Of a DNA stretch of 64,000 nucleotides, positions 43,262-52,989 are shown piece after piece; the first letter of the stretch is position 1; each line of letters opens with the position of its first letter. The notes under the pieces are model-generated. The model ran no database searches. It worked only from the letters and a program-made list of their open reading frames with translations, and had not been told where the DNA came from. A program made the translations under genes and the position numbers. Source of the stretch: an uncultured Prochlorococcus sp. (GTDB lineage: Bacteria; Cyanobacteriota; Cyanobacteriia; PCC-6307; Cyanobiaceae); contig CACGEL010000001.1 in the NCBI GenBank assembly GCA_902572065.1, positions 6,219-70,218 on the forward strand, given 5' to 3'.

Positions 43262-44386
43262 TTGATTTCTCAAATTAGTAATCAAGAAAAAGATTATAAG
43301 CTTGAAGCTTATGATTACTTACTTGACCCTTCATTAATTGCTAGCAAACCTGCTGCAATAAGGCATGAATCAAGATTGATGATAGTTAGAGATTTTGAAT
43401 CAGAAGAAGACTGCTCAACTAATAAATTTACCAAGAATCTTTTGGATGAATTTAGAGAAGGCGATCTCGTGGTTATAAATAATACTAAAGTAATGAAGGC
43501 AAGGTTAAGGGTCGAATTAGACAACGGAACATTTGTCGAATTATTAGTTTTAGAAAAATCTTATGAATATGTTTGGTTATGTTTGGCAAAGCCAGTGAGA
43601 AAGTTAAAAATAAATAGAAAATTGAAATTAAAATCTCCTATGGAACAAAATATTAATTTAGTAGTTGATGGAGTTGATGAAGAAACTGGAGGGAGATTTA
43701 TTAAGTTTCCTGAAAACATAACTGATCTCAAATCAATGAACGACTTTCTTGATAAATATGGGGAAATACCTCTCCCTCCATATATAAAAAATTCTGAAGA
43801 AGAATCTTTTCACGAGAATAGTTATCAAACTGAGTATGCAACTAATCCAGGAGCAATTGCTGCGCCAACAGCTGGTTTACACTTAAGCAAAAGTCTTATT
43901 TCTAATCTTAAAAAAAAAGGCGTGATAATCTTACCGATTACTTTGCACGTTGGTTATGGAACCTTCAAACCAATTGATCAAGAAGATTTAACTAACTTAA
44001 AACTTCATAAAGAATGGGTAAGTGTTAATAAGGAAGTAGTGGAGGAAATAAAAAGAATAAAGAAAACAGATAGAAGAATCATTGCCATAGGGACAACTAG
44101 CGTAAGAGCTCTTGAAAGTTGTTATTCTAAGGAAATTAATGACTTTATTCCCATTGCAAAATATGTGGATTTAGTAATTAAGCCAGGTTATAAATTTAAG
44201 GTAGTTGATGGATTATTAACTAATTTTCATCTTCCTAAAAGTTCGTTATTACTATTAGTAAGTGCAATGATTGGGAGAGAAAGATTATTAAATTTGTATA
44301 AAAAAGCCATAAAAGAAAAATTTAGATTTTTCTCTTATGGTGATGCTATGTATATTTCACCAGATTCATTACTAGTGAAAAAATAG
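43262..44386 (+). CDS. queA: tRNA preQ1(34) S-adenosylmethionine ribosyltransferase-isomerase
   Basis: A 374 aa enzyme of queuosine synthesis. Diagnostic blocks: YLLDPSLIASKPAAIR, NTKVMKARL, GEIPLPPYI and YQTEYATNPGAIAAPTAGLH. TTG start 6 bp after the pdhC stop. Convergent with cysK, with only 2 bp between stops and no terminator hairpin. Confidence 0.96.
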   Translation: MISQISNQEKDYKLEAYDYLLDPSLIASKPAAIRHESRLMIVRDFESEEDCSTNKFTKNLLDEFREGDLVVINNTKVMKARLRVELDNGTFVELLVLEKSYEYVWLCLAKPVRKLKINRKLKLKSPMEQNINLVVDGVDEETGGRFIKFPENITDLKSMNDFLDKYGEIPLPPYIKNSEEESFHENSYQTEYATNPGAIAAPTAGLHLSKSLISNLKKKGVIILPITLHVGYGTFKPIDQEDLTNLKLHKEWVSVNKEVVEEIKRIKKTDRRIIAIGTTSVRALESCYSKEINDFIPIAKYVDLVIKPGYKFKVVDGLLTNFHLPKSSLLLLVSAMIGRERLLNLYKKAIKEKFRFFSYGDAMYISPDSLLVKK

Positions 44387-44388
44387 AT

Positions 44389-45375
44389 TTAAGCTTTGAC
44401 TGGTTCCTGAATTATTCCGCTTGGAACTTCCGTAAACATAACTGAAGATAAGTATCTCTCTGCTAAATCAGGCAGGACAACCACAATAGTTTTGCCAGCA
44501 TACTCATCTTGCTCTGCTAATCTGACAGCAGCAGCTGCAGCAGCTCCACATGATATTCCTACTAACAAACCCTCTTCCTTGGCTAATCTAAGAGCCATCT
44601 CAATTGATTCATCATTTGTAACTTGCTCTACTGTATCAACGATTGATAAATCAAGGTTTTTAGGAATAAATCCTGCTCCGATCCCTTGTATTTTATGAGG
44701 TCCGGATTTTACCTCTTCCCCGTTCATTGTCTGAGTGATTACAGGACTATGTGATGGTTCTACAGCTACAGAAGTAATATTCTTGCCTTTTTCTTGCTTA
44801 ATGTATCTTGATACTCCTGTAATTGTGCCACCAGTTCCAACTCCTGCAACTAAAACGTCAATTGCACCATCGCAATCATCCCAGATTTCTGGTCCAGTTG
44901 TTTTGAAATGAATTTCAGGGTTTGCAGGATTATCAAATTGTCCTGGCATGAAATATTGAGATGGATTACTTTCTGCAATTTCTTTGGCTTTAGCTATTGC
45001 TCCAGGCATACCTTTAGAGGCCTCTGTTAAAACAATTTCAGCTCCTAGCACTGCCATCACTCTTCGTCTTTCAATTGACATGGATTCTGGCATTGTAAGG
45101 ATGAGTTTATAACCTCTTGCTGAAGCAGTAAAAGCTAGAGCAATTCCTGTATTTCCGGAAGTTGGCTCAACAATTGTTTTGTCTTTTGTAAGCTTTCCAC
45201 TTTTCTCTGCATCCCAGATCATATTTGCTCCAATCCTACATTTAACACTGTAAGCAGGATTTCTTCCTTCAATTTTTGCAAGTACAGTAGCTTTCGCGTT
45301 TTTAGTAACTGATTTTAATTTTACTAATGGAGTATTTCCAATAGCAAAACTGTTGTCCTCATAAATTTTTGCCAT
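44389..45375 (-). CDS. cysK: cysteine synthase (O-acetylserine sulfhydrylase)
   Basis: A 328 aa PLP enzyme. PLP lysine in [11 protein letters not shown] (Lys45), the substrate loop [13 protein letters not shown], the glycine-rich phosphate clamp [10 protein letters not shown] and the C-terminal [12 protein letters not shown]. The family's usual PAxSVKxR lysine region reads PAYSVKCR, consistent with CysK rather than CysM. It forms cysteine from O-acetylserine and sulfide. Confidence 0.95.
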   Translation of the reverse strand: MAKIYEDNSFAIGNTPLVKLKSVTKNAKATVLAKIEGRNPAYSVKCRIGANMIWDAEKSGKLTKDKTIVEPTSGNTGIALAFTASARGYKLILTMPESMSIERRRVMAVLGAEIVLTEASKGMPGAIAKAKEIAESNPSQYFMPGQFDNPANPEIHFKTTGPEIWDDCDGAIDVLVAGVGTGGTITGVSRYIKQEKGKNITSVAVEPSHSPVITQTMNGEEVKSGPHKIQGIGAGFIPKNLDLSIVDTVEQVTNDESIEMALRLAKEEGLLVGISCGAAAAAAVRLAEQDEYAGKTIVVVLPDLAERYLSSVMFTEVPSGIIQEPVKA

Positions 45376-45458
45376 TTTATATATGTAAGATATGTTTTAT
45401 TTTAACTATTTTTCAGAAAAAGAGAACATATTTCTTCATAGGGTAAATACTTTGGAAT

Positions 45459-46928
45459 TTAAAAATTATTTAGTGCTTCAGAAAAGGTTTTCCATAAGTG
45501 ATCTTGATCTTCTAGTCCAACGGATACTCTAATAAGGTGTGAGGGTATCCCAAAACTCTCAGCCCAATTCAATTCCTCATAATGAGCTAATAATACATAA
45601 GGACAAACAAGAGTAAATTTTGTGCCTAAACTAGGTCCTTTCGATATTTTAAGAGAATCATAAAACTTTTTAGCTTTGTTTAGTCCTCCATGTAATTCAA
45701 ATGATAATAGGCATCCGTATCCTCCATCAGGAGTAATTATTGAATTGAAATTGGGACAATTTTCAGGATGGAAAATATTTTTGATCTCACTATGGGACTC
45801 TAATCTTTTTTTTAATTCCAAACATTGTTTATTTTGTTTAAAAACTCTTTGATTAACATCTCTGCTCACTTTATCTAGATAAACTATATCTCCATCTGAA
45901 AGGATTGGAAGATTAATATCGATCAATGCATTTCTAAACTCATCAATCCATTTGCTTTTTGGATTTAGTATTAATGAACCAGCAAGAATATCTCCACTAC
46001 CTGAAAAGATTTTTGTCAGTGAAGTGAAAACTATATCCGCATATTTTAGGGAATTTATATTCAAATTTGAGCCAATAGTATCGTCAATAATCAGTGGTAT
46101 GTTTAATTTATTTGCTATTCTTGAAATTTTCTTAATGTTTACACATTTGAGCATTGGATTACTTGGTAGTTCAATAATTAATGCTGATGGATTTATTCTT
46201 TTGATTTCTATTTCAATATTATCGCAATTTTCTTCTGTAATTAACTTTGCTCCATGGAAGATATTCCTTGGTAATTTAAGTACATCCACATATGGAAAAC
46301 CAATTTGGAGTGTTGGTTTGGCTGGAAATAATTTATATATGATTTCTAATGATGTATGCAATGCAGACATGCCAGATGAAGTTAAGTGAATATCATTAGA
46401 GTTTATTTTTGTAGATTTAGAAATTCTATTTTTTATACTTTGATAACATTCATTTACATAAGAAATTGGAGGGCAATCTTCAAGACCTAGTTCTATCGCA
46501 GCAGCTCTTGAAGATATACCAAGACCAGTATGTTGCCAAAAATATTTTGCATAAATACTTCCTTCCTTTTCAGTTATTAAAAAAGCTAAATTATGTCTTT
46601 TTTCTATAAATGAGTATTTTTCAGAAGTATTTCTATCAATGTATTTTTTGGCTTTAAAAGCTATGCTTTCATTCGGATATGGCCAGATACTTTTATTACT
46701 GTAGTGATTTTCTTTTTTTACTTTTTCACATAATCTTTTCACTAAGGGGTTGAGCCCAAACCGTGGGTAGATTGACTGCAATAATTTTATGCATTCTTGA
46801 TTTTTTTCCTCATAATTTATTACATCATTCCATGTTGGCAATGCTACAGAAACAGCATGAATACTATCAGGAATAGAATATCCCAACTCTAAATTTTTCC
46901 ATATAGGGTTTTTAAGTAAATCTCTCAA
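45459..46928 (-). CDS. large cystathionine gamma-synthase-family PLP enzyme
   Basis: A 489 aa protein of the Cys/Met-metabolism PLP family but with a 100-residue N-terminal extension. The PLP lysine is in FTSLTKIFSGSGDILAG. Other family blocks include LTSSGMSALHTSLE and IIDDTIGSNLN. The extended form resembles a second, divergent CGS-like group rather than MetB or MetC proper. Downstream of and 3 bp from the standard family member, so a paralogous pair or a pathway with both activities. Exact reaction uncertain. Confidence 0.75.
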   Translation of the reverse strand: MRDLLKNPIWKNLELGYSIPDSIHAVSVALPTWNDVINYEEKNQECIKLLQSIYPRFGLNPLVKRLCEKVKKENHYSNKSIWPYPNESIAFKAKKYIDRNTSEKYSFIEKRHNLAFLITEKEGSIYAKYFWQHTGLGISSRAAAIELGLEDCPPISYVNECYQSIKNRISKSTKINSNDIHLTSSGMSALHTSLEIIYKLFPAKPTLQIGFPYVDVLKLPRNIFHGAKLITEENCDNIEIEIKRINPSALIIELPSNPMLKCVNIKKISRIANKLNIPLIIDDTIGSNLNINSLKYADIVFTSLTKIFSGSGDILAGSLILNPKSKWIDEFRNALIDINLPILSDGDIVYLDKVSRDVNQRVFKQNKQCLELKKRLESHSEIKNIFHPENCPNFNSIITPDGGYGCLLSFELHGGLNKAKKFYDSLKISKGPSLGTKFTLVCPYVLLAHYEELNWAESFGIPSHLIRVSVGLEDQDHLWKTFSEALNNF

Positions 46929-46931
46929 TTT

Positions 46932-48095
46932 TCAAAATTTATTTAAAGCAAATAAAATATCTGAGATTAAATCGTTTGTATCTTCACATCCAATCGATAA
47001 TCTGACAAGATCATCATCTATCCCTAGTAGATATTTTGTTTTATCATCAACAGAAGCATGAGTCATTGTTGCGGGATGACAAATTAAACTTTCAACACCT
47101 CCAAGGCTTTCTGCTAGCGAGAAATATTTTAGAGATTTGCAAAATTTAAAAGTATCCTCTTTATTTAAATTTAATTTTAGGGTGATCATAGAACCACCAG
47201 ATTGCATCTGAGATTTTGCTAAATTAAACTGCGGATGTTTTTCATTAAATGGATAAATTACTTTACTAATTATTTTATGATTTTCTAGTTCTTCAGAAAT
47301 TAATTCTGCACTTTGCGTTTGTTGTTCGATTCTTAAAGGAAGAGTTTTTACGCCTCTCGTAATGAGCCAACTATCAAAAGGAGATGGTTGAAGCCCTAGA
47401 GCTTTTTGAGAGAAAAGCATTTTACTATTCCATTCCTTATTATTTGTTAGTACTGCTCCACCAAGTGCATCACTATGTCCATTAATGAATTTTGTTGTGC
47501 TTACAAGCGATAGTGTTGCGCCAAGGTCCAAGGGTTTTTGGATAAGTGCTGTAGAAAAGGTGTTATCCACAACTATGGGGATTTGGAATTTATTTGCTTC
47601 ATCACAAATCGCCTTAATATCAAGTACCTTCAAAAGTGGATTAGTTGGACTTTCTAGCCATATCAATGTTGGTTCAAAGTTTGAAATCTTTTTGATATTA
47701 TTTTTATTCGTAAAATCTGTGTATAAAACTTCTACACCAAATTTCTTGAAAACTTTTTCTAACATCCTCACTGTACAACCGTAAAGATTTGACTCGCAGA
47801 GTATCTTATCGCCTGATTTTAGTGTTGATGAAATTGCAGTTACGGCGCTAATTCCAGATCCAAAAACTGTACAGTATTTAGAATCTTCTATTGATTTAAG
47901 TATGTTTTCTAGAATTCTAAAGTTGGGGTTACCTGATCTGGTGTAGTCGAAATTTTCTTTATTTCCATGTTTGAAAGTAGATGTAGGAAAAATAGGAGGC
48001 ATAACGCATCCAGTCTCTTCTGCAAATGTTTCCCCATGGTGAATAGATAAGGTCTTAACACCTGGCTTTTTGATATTATTTTTCTTATTTCCCAT
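46932..48095 (-). CDS. metB: cystathionine gamma-synthase/lyase
   Basis: About 387 aa PLP enzyme from the internal ATG (MGNKKNNIKKPGVKTLS); the upstream extension to 48131 reads as leader. It has the family signature FDYTRSGNPNFRILE, VVDNTFSTALIQKPLDLGA and the PLP lysine block VSTTKFINGHSDALGGAV. It joins homoserine esters with cysteine, or runs the reverse-type cleavage; the two are not separable by sequence here. Co-transcribed with the larger paralogue. Confidence 0.85.
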   Translation of the reverse strand: MGNKKNNIKKPGVKTLSIHHGETFAEETGCVMPPIFPTSTFKHGNKENFDYTRSGNPNFRILENILKSIEDSKYCTVFGSGISAVTAISSTLKSGDKILCESNLYGCTVRMLEKVFKKFGVEVLYTDFTNKNNIKKISNFEPTLIWLESPTNPLLKVLDIKAICDEANKFQIPIVVDNTFSTALIQKPLDLGATLSLVSTTKFINGHSDALGGAVLTNNKEWNSKMLFSQKALGLQPSPFDSWLITRGVKTLPLRIEQQTQSAELISEELENHKIISKVIYPFNEKHPQFNLAKSQMQSGGSMITLKLNLNKEDTFKFCKSLKYFSLAESLGGVESLICHPATMTHASVDDKTKYLLGIDDDLVRLSIGCEDTNDLISDILFALNKF

Positions 48096-48170
48096 TATTT
48101 TTAAAAATAAGAATAAATTTAAATCTCTCATTTTTAAACGAGAGATTCAATAATCCAAAGAAAAGTCGTA

Positions 48171-48779
48171 TTAAACTTTTCTTGAATAATATTCAACGAC
48201 TAGTAGTTCATTTATTTCAAGAGCAACCCACTCTCGATCGCATTTCCCATTTATTTTCCCTGTTAATTTAGGTTTATCTAATTCCATATGAGGAGGGACA
48301 TTTGCTAAACCAGGAAATTCTATATTTCCTTCAACAAGCTTCTTGCTTGCTTTGTTTTCTTTAATTCCGATAATATCTCCTGGTTTGCATTGATAACCTG
48401 CAATATCAAGAACCTTGCCATTTATAGTTACATGGCCATGATTTACTAATTGTCTCGAGCCTGGAATAGTACCACCAAAACCTAATCTAAAACAAACATT
48501 ATCTAATCTATTTTCTAAAAGTCTTAATAGGTTGGTTCCTGTAGATCCTTCTTGAGCTCTTGCTTTTTTTACATAACGTACAAGTTGCCTTTCAGAAACA
48601 CCGTAATTAAACCTTAGTTTCTGCTTCTCTTCTAAACGAATCGCATATTCTGATCGCTTGCGACGGGCTTGGCCGTGCTGACCTGGAGGATTAGACTTCT
48701 TTGAAGCTTTCCTAGTGAGACCTGGTAGTTCTCCCAAGCGACGCGTAACCCTTAATCTGGGGCCGCGGTATCTTGACAT
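48171..48779 (-). CDS. rpsD: 30S ribosomal protein S4
   Basis: A 202 aa basic ribosomal protein that binds 16S rRNA and initiates 30S assembly. It starts [19 protein letters not shown] and carries the S4 RNA-binding domain ([20 protein letters not shown], then [12 protein letters not shown]). Standard length. Stands alone, as usual for cyanobacterial rpsD. Confidence 0.98.
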   Translation of the reverse strand: MSRYRGPRLRVTRRLGELPGLTRKASKKSNPPGQHGQARRKRSEYAIRLEEKQKLRFNYGVSERQLVRYVKKARAQEGSTGTNLLRLLENRLDNVCFRLGFGGTIPGSRQLVNHGHVTINGKVLDIAGYQCKPGDIIGIKENKASKKLVEGNIEFPGLANVPPHMELDKPKLTGKINGKCDREWVALEINELLVVEYYSRKV

Positions 48780-48874
48780 AATTTAAAATTAAATGGAAAT
48801 TTGCAATAAATTGGATAATTGAGTAAATTCAATTAAACTAAATTACTACTGAAATATTATTTTACATCATTAAA

Positions 48875-49111
48875 GTGTTCAAAACTATTAATAAATCAAT
48901 TACTTCCATACTTCTTTTTATGATTTCGTTTTATCAAAAGTGGTTTTCTCCTTTTTTTGGACCAAGATGTAGATTTATTCCAAGTTGCAGCTCTTATGGA
49001 TACGAGGCAATTACTAAACATGGTCCTTGGAAGGGAGGGTGGTTAACTTTAAGAAGATTAAGCAGATGTCATCCTTTAACTCCCTGTGGATGTGACCCTG
49101 TGCCTGATTAA
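48875..49111 (+). CDS. yidD: membrane protein insertion efficiency factor YidD
   Basis: A 78 aa amphipathic protein of the YidD family: FYQKWFSPFFGPRCRFIPSC, then SSYGYEAITKHGPWKGGW, and the cysteine-rich CHPLTPCGCDPVPD end. It assists YidC-mediated insertion. GTG start. Divergent from rpsD. Confidence 0.94.
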   Translation: MFKTINKSITSILLFMISFYQKWFSPFFGPRCRFIPSCSSYGYEAITKHGPWKGGWLTLRRLSRCHPLTPCGCDPVPD

Positions 49112-49115
49112 ATGA

Positions 49116-49418
49116 ATGAAAATATTTATTTTTGTTAGGCAGGGATGTTGCCTTTGTGATTCATTAAAAAACAAACTGGCAAAAATAAATCTTAATGAAT
49201 TATTCCCTAATCTAGAGGAGCTTAAAGAAATTGACATTGATAGGTTCGATTTATATAAAGATAAATATAAAAAATATGATTATGAAGTACCTGTTATTGC
49301 GGTTGAAGGAGTTAGGTCCAAGGAAATTAGAGAATTGCCTCGTATTTCTCCAAGATTAAAAGATGATCAATTAAAGAATTGGTTTCAGAAAAATATTAAT
49401 ACCATTCTGAAGAAATAA
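49116..49418 (+). CDS. glutaredoxin-like protein (DUF836)
   Basis: A 100 aa thioredoxin-fold protein. The active-site-type pair sits at FVRQGCCLCDSLKN, followed by the family's EIDIDRFDLYKDKYKKYDYE and VPVIAVEG (cis-Pro loop). DUF836 proteins are small redox proteins of unknown partners. Lies 4 bp after yidD and 10 bp before murE. Confidence 0.85.
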   Translation: MKIFIFVRQGCCLCDSLKNKLAKINLNELFPNLEELKEIDIDRFDLYKDKYKKYDYEVPVIAVEGVRSKEIRELPRISPRLKDDQLKNWFQKNINTILKK

Positions 49419-49428
49419 TTTTTGTTTT

Positions 49429-50961
49429 ATGAGATATATAAAATTACATAAACTTTTAGATTTGGTAGGAATTATCCCTTCATTAGATCTTTTAGATCAA
49501 GAAATTAATAATATTTCTTTTGACTCTAAAGAAGTACAAAAAGGAACTTTGTTTTTAGGTATGCCTGGTTTAAATGTTGATGGAGGAAAATATTGTATTG
49601 AGGCAATTAAAAATGGTGCAGAGGCTGCCATTATTGGATCTGCTGCAAAACAGAATATTGGATCTATTGACCGAAAAAGAGTTTTGGTTATAGAGGATAA
49701 TTTAGATTATATTTTTGGTCAAATTGTCGCTGAGTTTTGGAATAGGCCTTCAAGAAAACTAAAACTTATTGGTGTTACGGGTACAAATGGAAAAACAACA
49801 ATTGCTTTTTTATTGGAATATCTTTTAAAAAAATTAGGAAAAAAGACTTCATTATTTGGAACTTTGTTCAATAGATGGCCTGGCTTCTCTGAGGTGGCTT
49901 CTCATACAACTGATTTCGCTGATAAACTTCAAAAGAAATTAAATGCTGCTGTTGATGCAGAATGTGAATTCGCGATATTAGAGGTAAGTTCTCATTCTAT
50001 TGCTCAAAACAGGATATCAGGCTGCGAATTTGTAGCGGCTATTTTTACTAATTTAACTCAAGATCATCTTGATTATCACTCAGATATGGAATCTTATTTT
50101 CAAACAAAAAGAAAATTATTTTTCCCACCTTACTTAATAGAAAAAGATGGAATTTCTGTATTAAATCTTGATGACCTTTGGATATCTAAATTATCGTCTG
50201 ATCTTGAAAAAAGATCTTCATTAGTCTCTACAAAGATTAATAAGAGTGAATTTAAAAATGATGATTTTTTTTACGTAACAGATAAAAAATTTACTGAAAG
50301 GGGGTCCACCTGTATTTTTCATACACCTAGGGAAAAAATTCAACTTTTTGTTCCATTGGTTGGTGAATTTAATTTAATGAATGCGATTCAAGCAATAACA
50401 ATTTTGTATAAACTTAATTTCTCTTTAAAAGATTTATCAAAGTTAATAAAATCTTTCCCTGGTGCTCCTGGGAGAATGGAGAAAATAGAAATTGATAATA
50501 ATGACTTTGCAAGATCGCTTCCAACAGTAATTGTTGATTATGCCCATACTCCTGATGGATTAAAAAAAGTTTTGCAATCAATTAAAAAACTTTGTGAAGG
50601 GAAACTCATAACTGTTTTTGGCTGTGGGGGAGATCGAGATCGTAGTAAAAGGCCTTTAATGGGATCAATAGCTGAAAAGTTTTCTGATCACGTGTTTATA
50701 ACATCAGATAATCCAAGATCAGAAGAACCGCAAAAAATAATAAATGATATTTTGATGGGTATAGAAAAAAGAGAAAAAATAACACTTGAGATTGATAGAT
50801 TTAAAGCAATAAATGAATCTATTAAATTTGCCAATAAAAAAGATATTGTTTTAATTGCAGGAAAAGGACATGAAGACTATCAAATTCTTAATGATAAAGT
50901 TATTGATTTTGATGATAGAAAAATAGCTTATAAATTATTAAAAGAAAAAAGTAAATCTTAA
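49429..50961 (+). CDS. murE: UDP-N-acetylmuramoyl-tripeptide synthetase MurE
   Basis: A 510 aa Mur ligase adding the third residue (meso-diaminopimelate) to the peptidoglycan precursor. ATP site GVTGTNGKTT (116-125), the LTQDHLDYHSDMESYF region and DNPRSEEP, the DNPR motif specifying meso-DAP. C-terminal domain GHEDYQIL intact. Full length. Confidence 0.96.
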   Translation: MRYIKLHKLLDLVGIIPSLDLLDQEINNISFDSKEVQKGTLFLGMPGLNVDGGKYCIEAIKNGAEAAIIGSAAKQNIGSIDRKRVLVIEDNLDYIFGQIVAEFWNRPSRKLKLIGVTGTNGKTTIAFLLEYLLKKLGKKTSLFGTLFNRWPGFSEVASHTTDFADKLQKKLNAAVDAECEFAILEVSSHSIAQNRISGCEFVAAIFTNLTQDHLDYHSDMESYFQTKRKLFFPPYLIEKDGISVLNLDDLWISKLSSDLEKRSSLVSTKINKSEFKNDDFFYVTDKKFTERGSTCIFHTPREKIQLFVPLVGEFNLMNAIQAITILYKLNFSLKDLSKLIKSFPGAPGRMEKIEIDNNDFARSLPTVIVDYAHTPDGLKKVLQSIKKLCEGKLITVFGCGGDRDRSKRPLMGSIAEKFSDHVFITSDNPRSEEPQKIINDILMGIEKREKITLEIDRFKAINESIKFANKKDIVLIAGKGHEDYQILNDKVIDFDDRKIAYKLLKEKSKS

Positions 50962-51045
50962 AAAAATTTCCTAATCAAATTAAGAAATATCTTTACGCAA
51001 ATCACAAGAAAAGTTTCTTAGACTCAATGGAGTTATTTTAATAAG

Positions 51046-51750
51046 ATGAAAGGTTTAGCCTTAGTTGTAGGCGCAGGTGGAATTGGCACACAATTAGCTT
51101 TAGATCTGATTGAAAGTGAAAAAGATTTAGATGTTGTTTTGTGTGGAAGACAAAGTGAATTTAATTCTTTTTGGGAATTAGATATAGAGGATTCTCAATC
51201 CCTTTTGCAATTCAAAAATAAAATTTCAAATCATCCCTCAAAATTAAGGTTAGTTGTTAATGCTACAGGGAGACTTCATAGTGATTCTCTTCAACCAGAA
51301 AAAAGATTACAACATCTTGATAAAAAAAATATGATGGAAATTTTTTCAATAAATGCCTTTTCTCCTATCTTATTAGCTAAAGCGATTGAAGAATTTATCC
51401 CAAAAGATTTTGATTTTAATTTTGCAAGTTTAAGTGCAAGAGTTGGAAGCATTGGAGATAATCAAACTGGAGGTTGGTATTCATATAGAGCTGCAAAATC
51501 TGCCCAAAATCAGTTTTTTAAATCTTTAAGTATTGAGTGGGCTAGACGTTTCCCTAAGGCTACTATTACATTGCTTCATCCAGGAACAGTAGATACTGAT
51601 TTATCTAGACCTTTTCATAAATTTGTTCCAGAACATAAATTATTTAGTAAAGAAAAATCATCCCAATTTTTGATCAATATTATTAAAAATCAATCTCCAG
51701 CATCTACTGGAAAATTTATTGCCTGGGATAGCTCGGAGATACCTTGGTAA
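51046..51750 (+). CDS. short-chain dehydrogenase/reductase (C-factor-like)
   Basis: A 234 aa classical SDR with ALVVGAGGIGTQLALDL as nucleotide-binding motif and the YRAAK catalytic pair (Tyr147, Lys151) after a serine in ASLSARVGS. Substrate unknown; similar cell-cell-signalling-factor-type SDRs are common in cyanobacteria. ATG start. Convergent with the aminotransferase gene. Confidence 0.85.
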   Translation: MKGLALVVGAGGIGTQLALDLIESEKDLDVVLCGRQSEFNSFWELDIEDSQSLLQFKNKISNHPSKLRLVVNATGRLHSDSLQPEKRLQHLDKKNMMEIFSINAFSPILLAKAIEEFIPKDFDFNFASLSARVGSIGDNQTGGWYSYRAAKSAQNQFFKSLSIEWARRFPKATITLLHPGTVDTDLSRPFHKFVPEHKLFSKEKSSQFLINIIKNQSPASTGKFIAWDSSEIPW

Positions 51751-51781
51751 ATTAAATTTTATCTTTATATCACATGTGGCT

Positions 51782-52957
51782 TTAAGTCAATATTCTTTTT
51801 ATTTCTTTAGAAAGTAAATAAATCTCAGCTTCTGTAGTCATTTGATGTACGCATGCTCTAAACCATTTAGGATCTTCTAAGACTCTAATCCAAATTTTTT
51901 TTTCTCCAAGTTTCCTCACAAATTCTTCCTTATCTTCGATATTTTCGATATTAAAACTAACTATCCCATTTAAGTATTTTTTTTCTAAAACTAATTCAAT
52001 TTCTTTTAATTGATTTAATTCATCCCAAAGTGTTTCACTTAATCTTTTTATATTTTTGCTTTTTTCTTTTTCATGGCAGTCTTTATCCAAAAGATTCAAA
52101 GAATTCCGCAGTCCTGCAAGTAAAGGAATACAAGAGGTGGCCACTTCAAACTTCCTTGCATCATCATGAAAAAGATTATCTGAAGGTTCATAGATGCCTT
52201 GTTCTTTTTTTAATGATTTCCAACCAATTATTGTTGGATCTGTTTCATGAATAAATCTATCTGAGACATAAATGGCTCCAAGTCCTTCTGGACCACATGC
52301 CCATTTATGAGAAGTTATTGAATATAAATCAGAATAAAAAACTTCTTTTTCAATTTTTATGTGCCCAAAAGTTTGAGCACCATCAACAAGTAGATAAGAA
52401 TTCTCTCGATTATTTTTTAATTCGATATAAATTTGTTTTAAAGGAATTTTATATCCAAAGTTCCATAAAATATGAGAAATAATTAGGATCTTAGTCTTAC
52501 TATTTAGATTTTGTAAAATCTCTAAAATTATATTTTCGTCGTTTAGATTTTTGATTTTTTGGATTGGTAAAATTTTGAATATTAATTTATTTCTTCTGCA
52601 AAATTCTCTACTTGCAGCTACTACTCCGGGATGTTCACAGTCACTTATTAACAACTCTTCTCCCTTTTCTACTTTTATTCCCCAAAAAGGCAAAATCATA
52701 CCAGCAGATATATTCTCGGTTAAAGCCACATTCTTTGAGTTGACGCCTAATTTTTGAGCAATGATTCTTTTAGTGGTTAATATTTCTTTGTAAATAAAAG
52801 GCCACATATCATTGGTAAATGGTCCTAAATCTTGGATAATTTCCCAAGTTTTAACTATTGCTTCTAGAGAAGATTTTGGTAATGGTCCTTGACCACCATA
52901 GTTGAAATAATACTTATTTTTTAATGCTGGTATTTGGTCTCTTAGATTATTTCCCAT
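51782..52957 (-). CDS. class V aminotransferase (cysteine desulfurase-like)
   Basis: A 391 aa fold-type I PLP enzyme. N-terminal YYFNYGGQGPLPKSSLE, PLP-anchoring aspartate in LLVDGAQTFGHI and the PLP lysine in ITSHKWACGPEGLGAIY. C-terminal part ends CVHQMTTEAEIYLL. Resembles the isopenicillin-epimerase/CsdA-like branch. It lacks an obvious catalytic cysteine loop of true desulfurases. Downstream of the arsM-like gene on the same strand with a 32-bp gap. Confidence 0.8.
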   Translation of the reverse strand: MGNNLRDQIPALKNKYYFNYGGQGPLPKSSLEAIVKTWEIIQDLGPFTNDMWPFIYKEILTTKRIIAQKLGVNSKNVALTENISAGMILPFWGIKVEKGEELLISDCEHPGVVAASREFCRRNKLIFKILPIQKIKNLNDENIILEILQNLNSKTKILIISHILWNFGYKIPLKQIYIELKNNRENSYLLVDGAQTFGHIKIEKEVFYSDLYSITSHKWACGPEGLGAIYVSDRFIHETDPTIIGWKSLKKEQGIYEPSDNLFHDDARKFEVATSCIPLLAGLRNSLNLLDKDCHEKEKSKNIKRLSETLWDELNQLKEIELVLEKKYLNGIVSFNIENIEDKEEFVRKLGEKKIWIRVLEDPKWFRACVHQMTTEAEIYLLSKEIKRILT

Positions 52958-52989
52958 GGTAAATTCAAAGTTGTTAACTCTTTAATTTT

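Noticed and set aside
45952..46389. 145-codon plus-strand ORF
   Set aside because: Antisense to the well-conserved PLP enzyme; composition matches a complementary-frame shadow.
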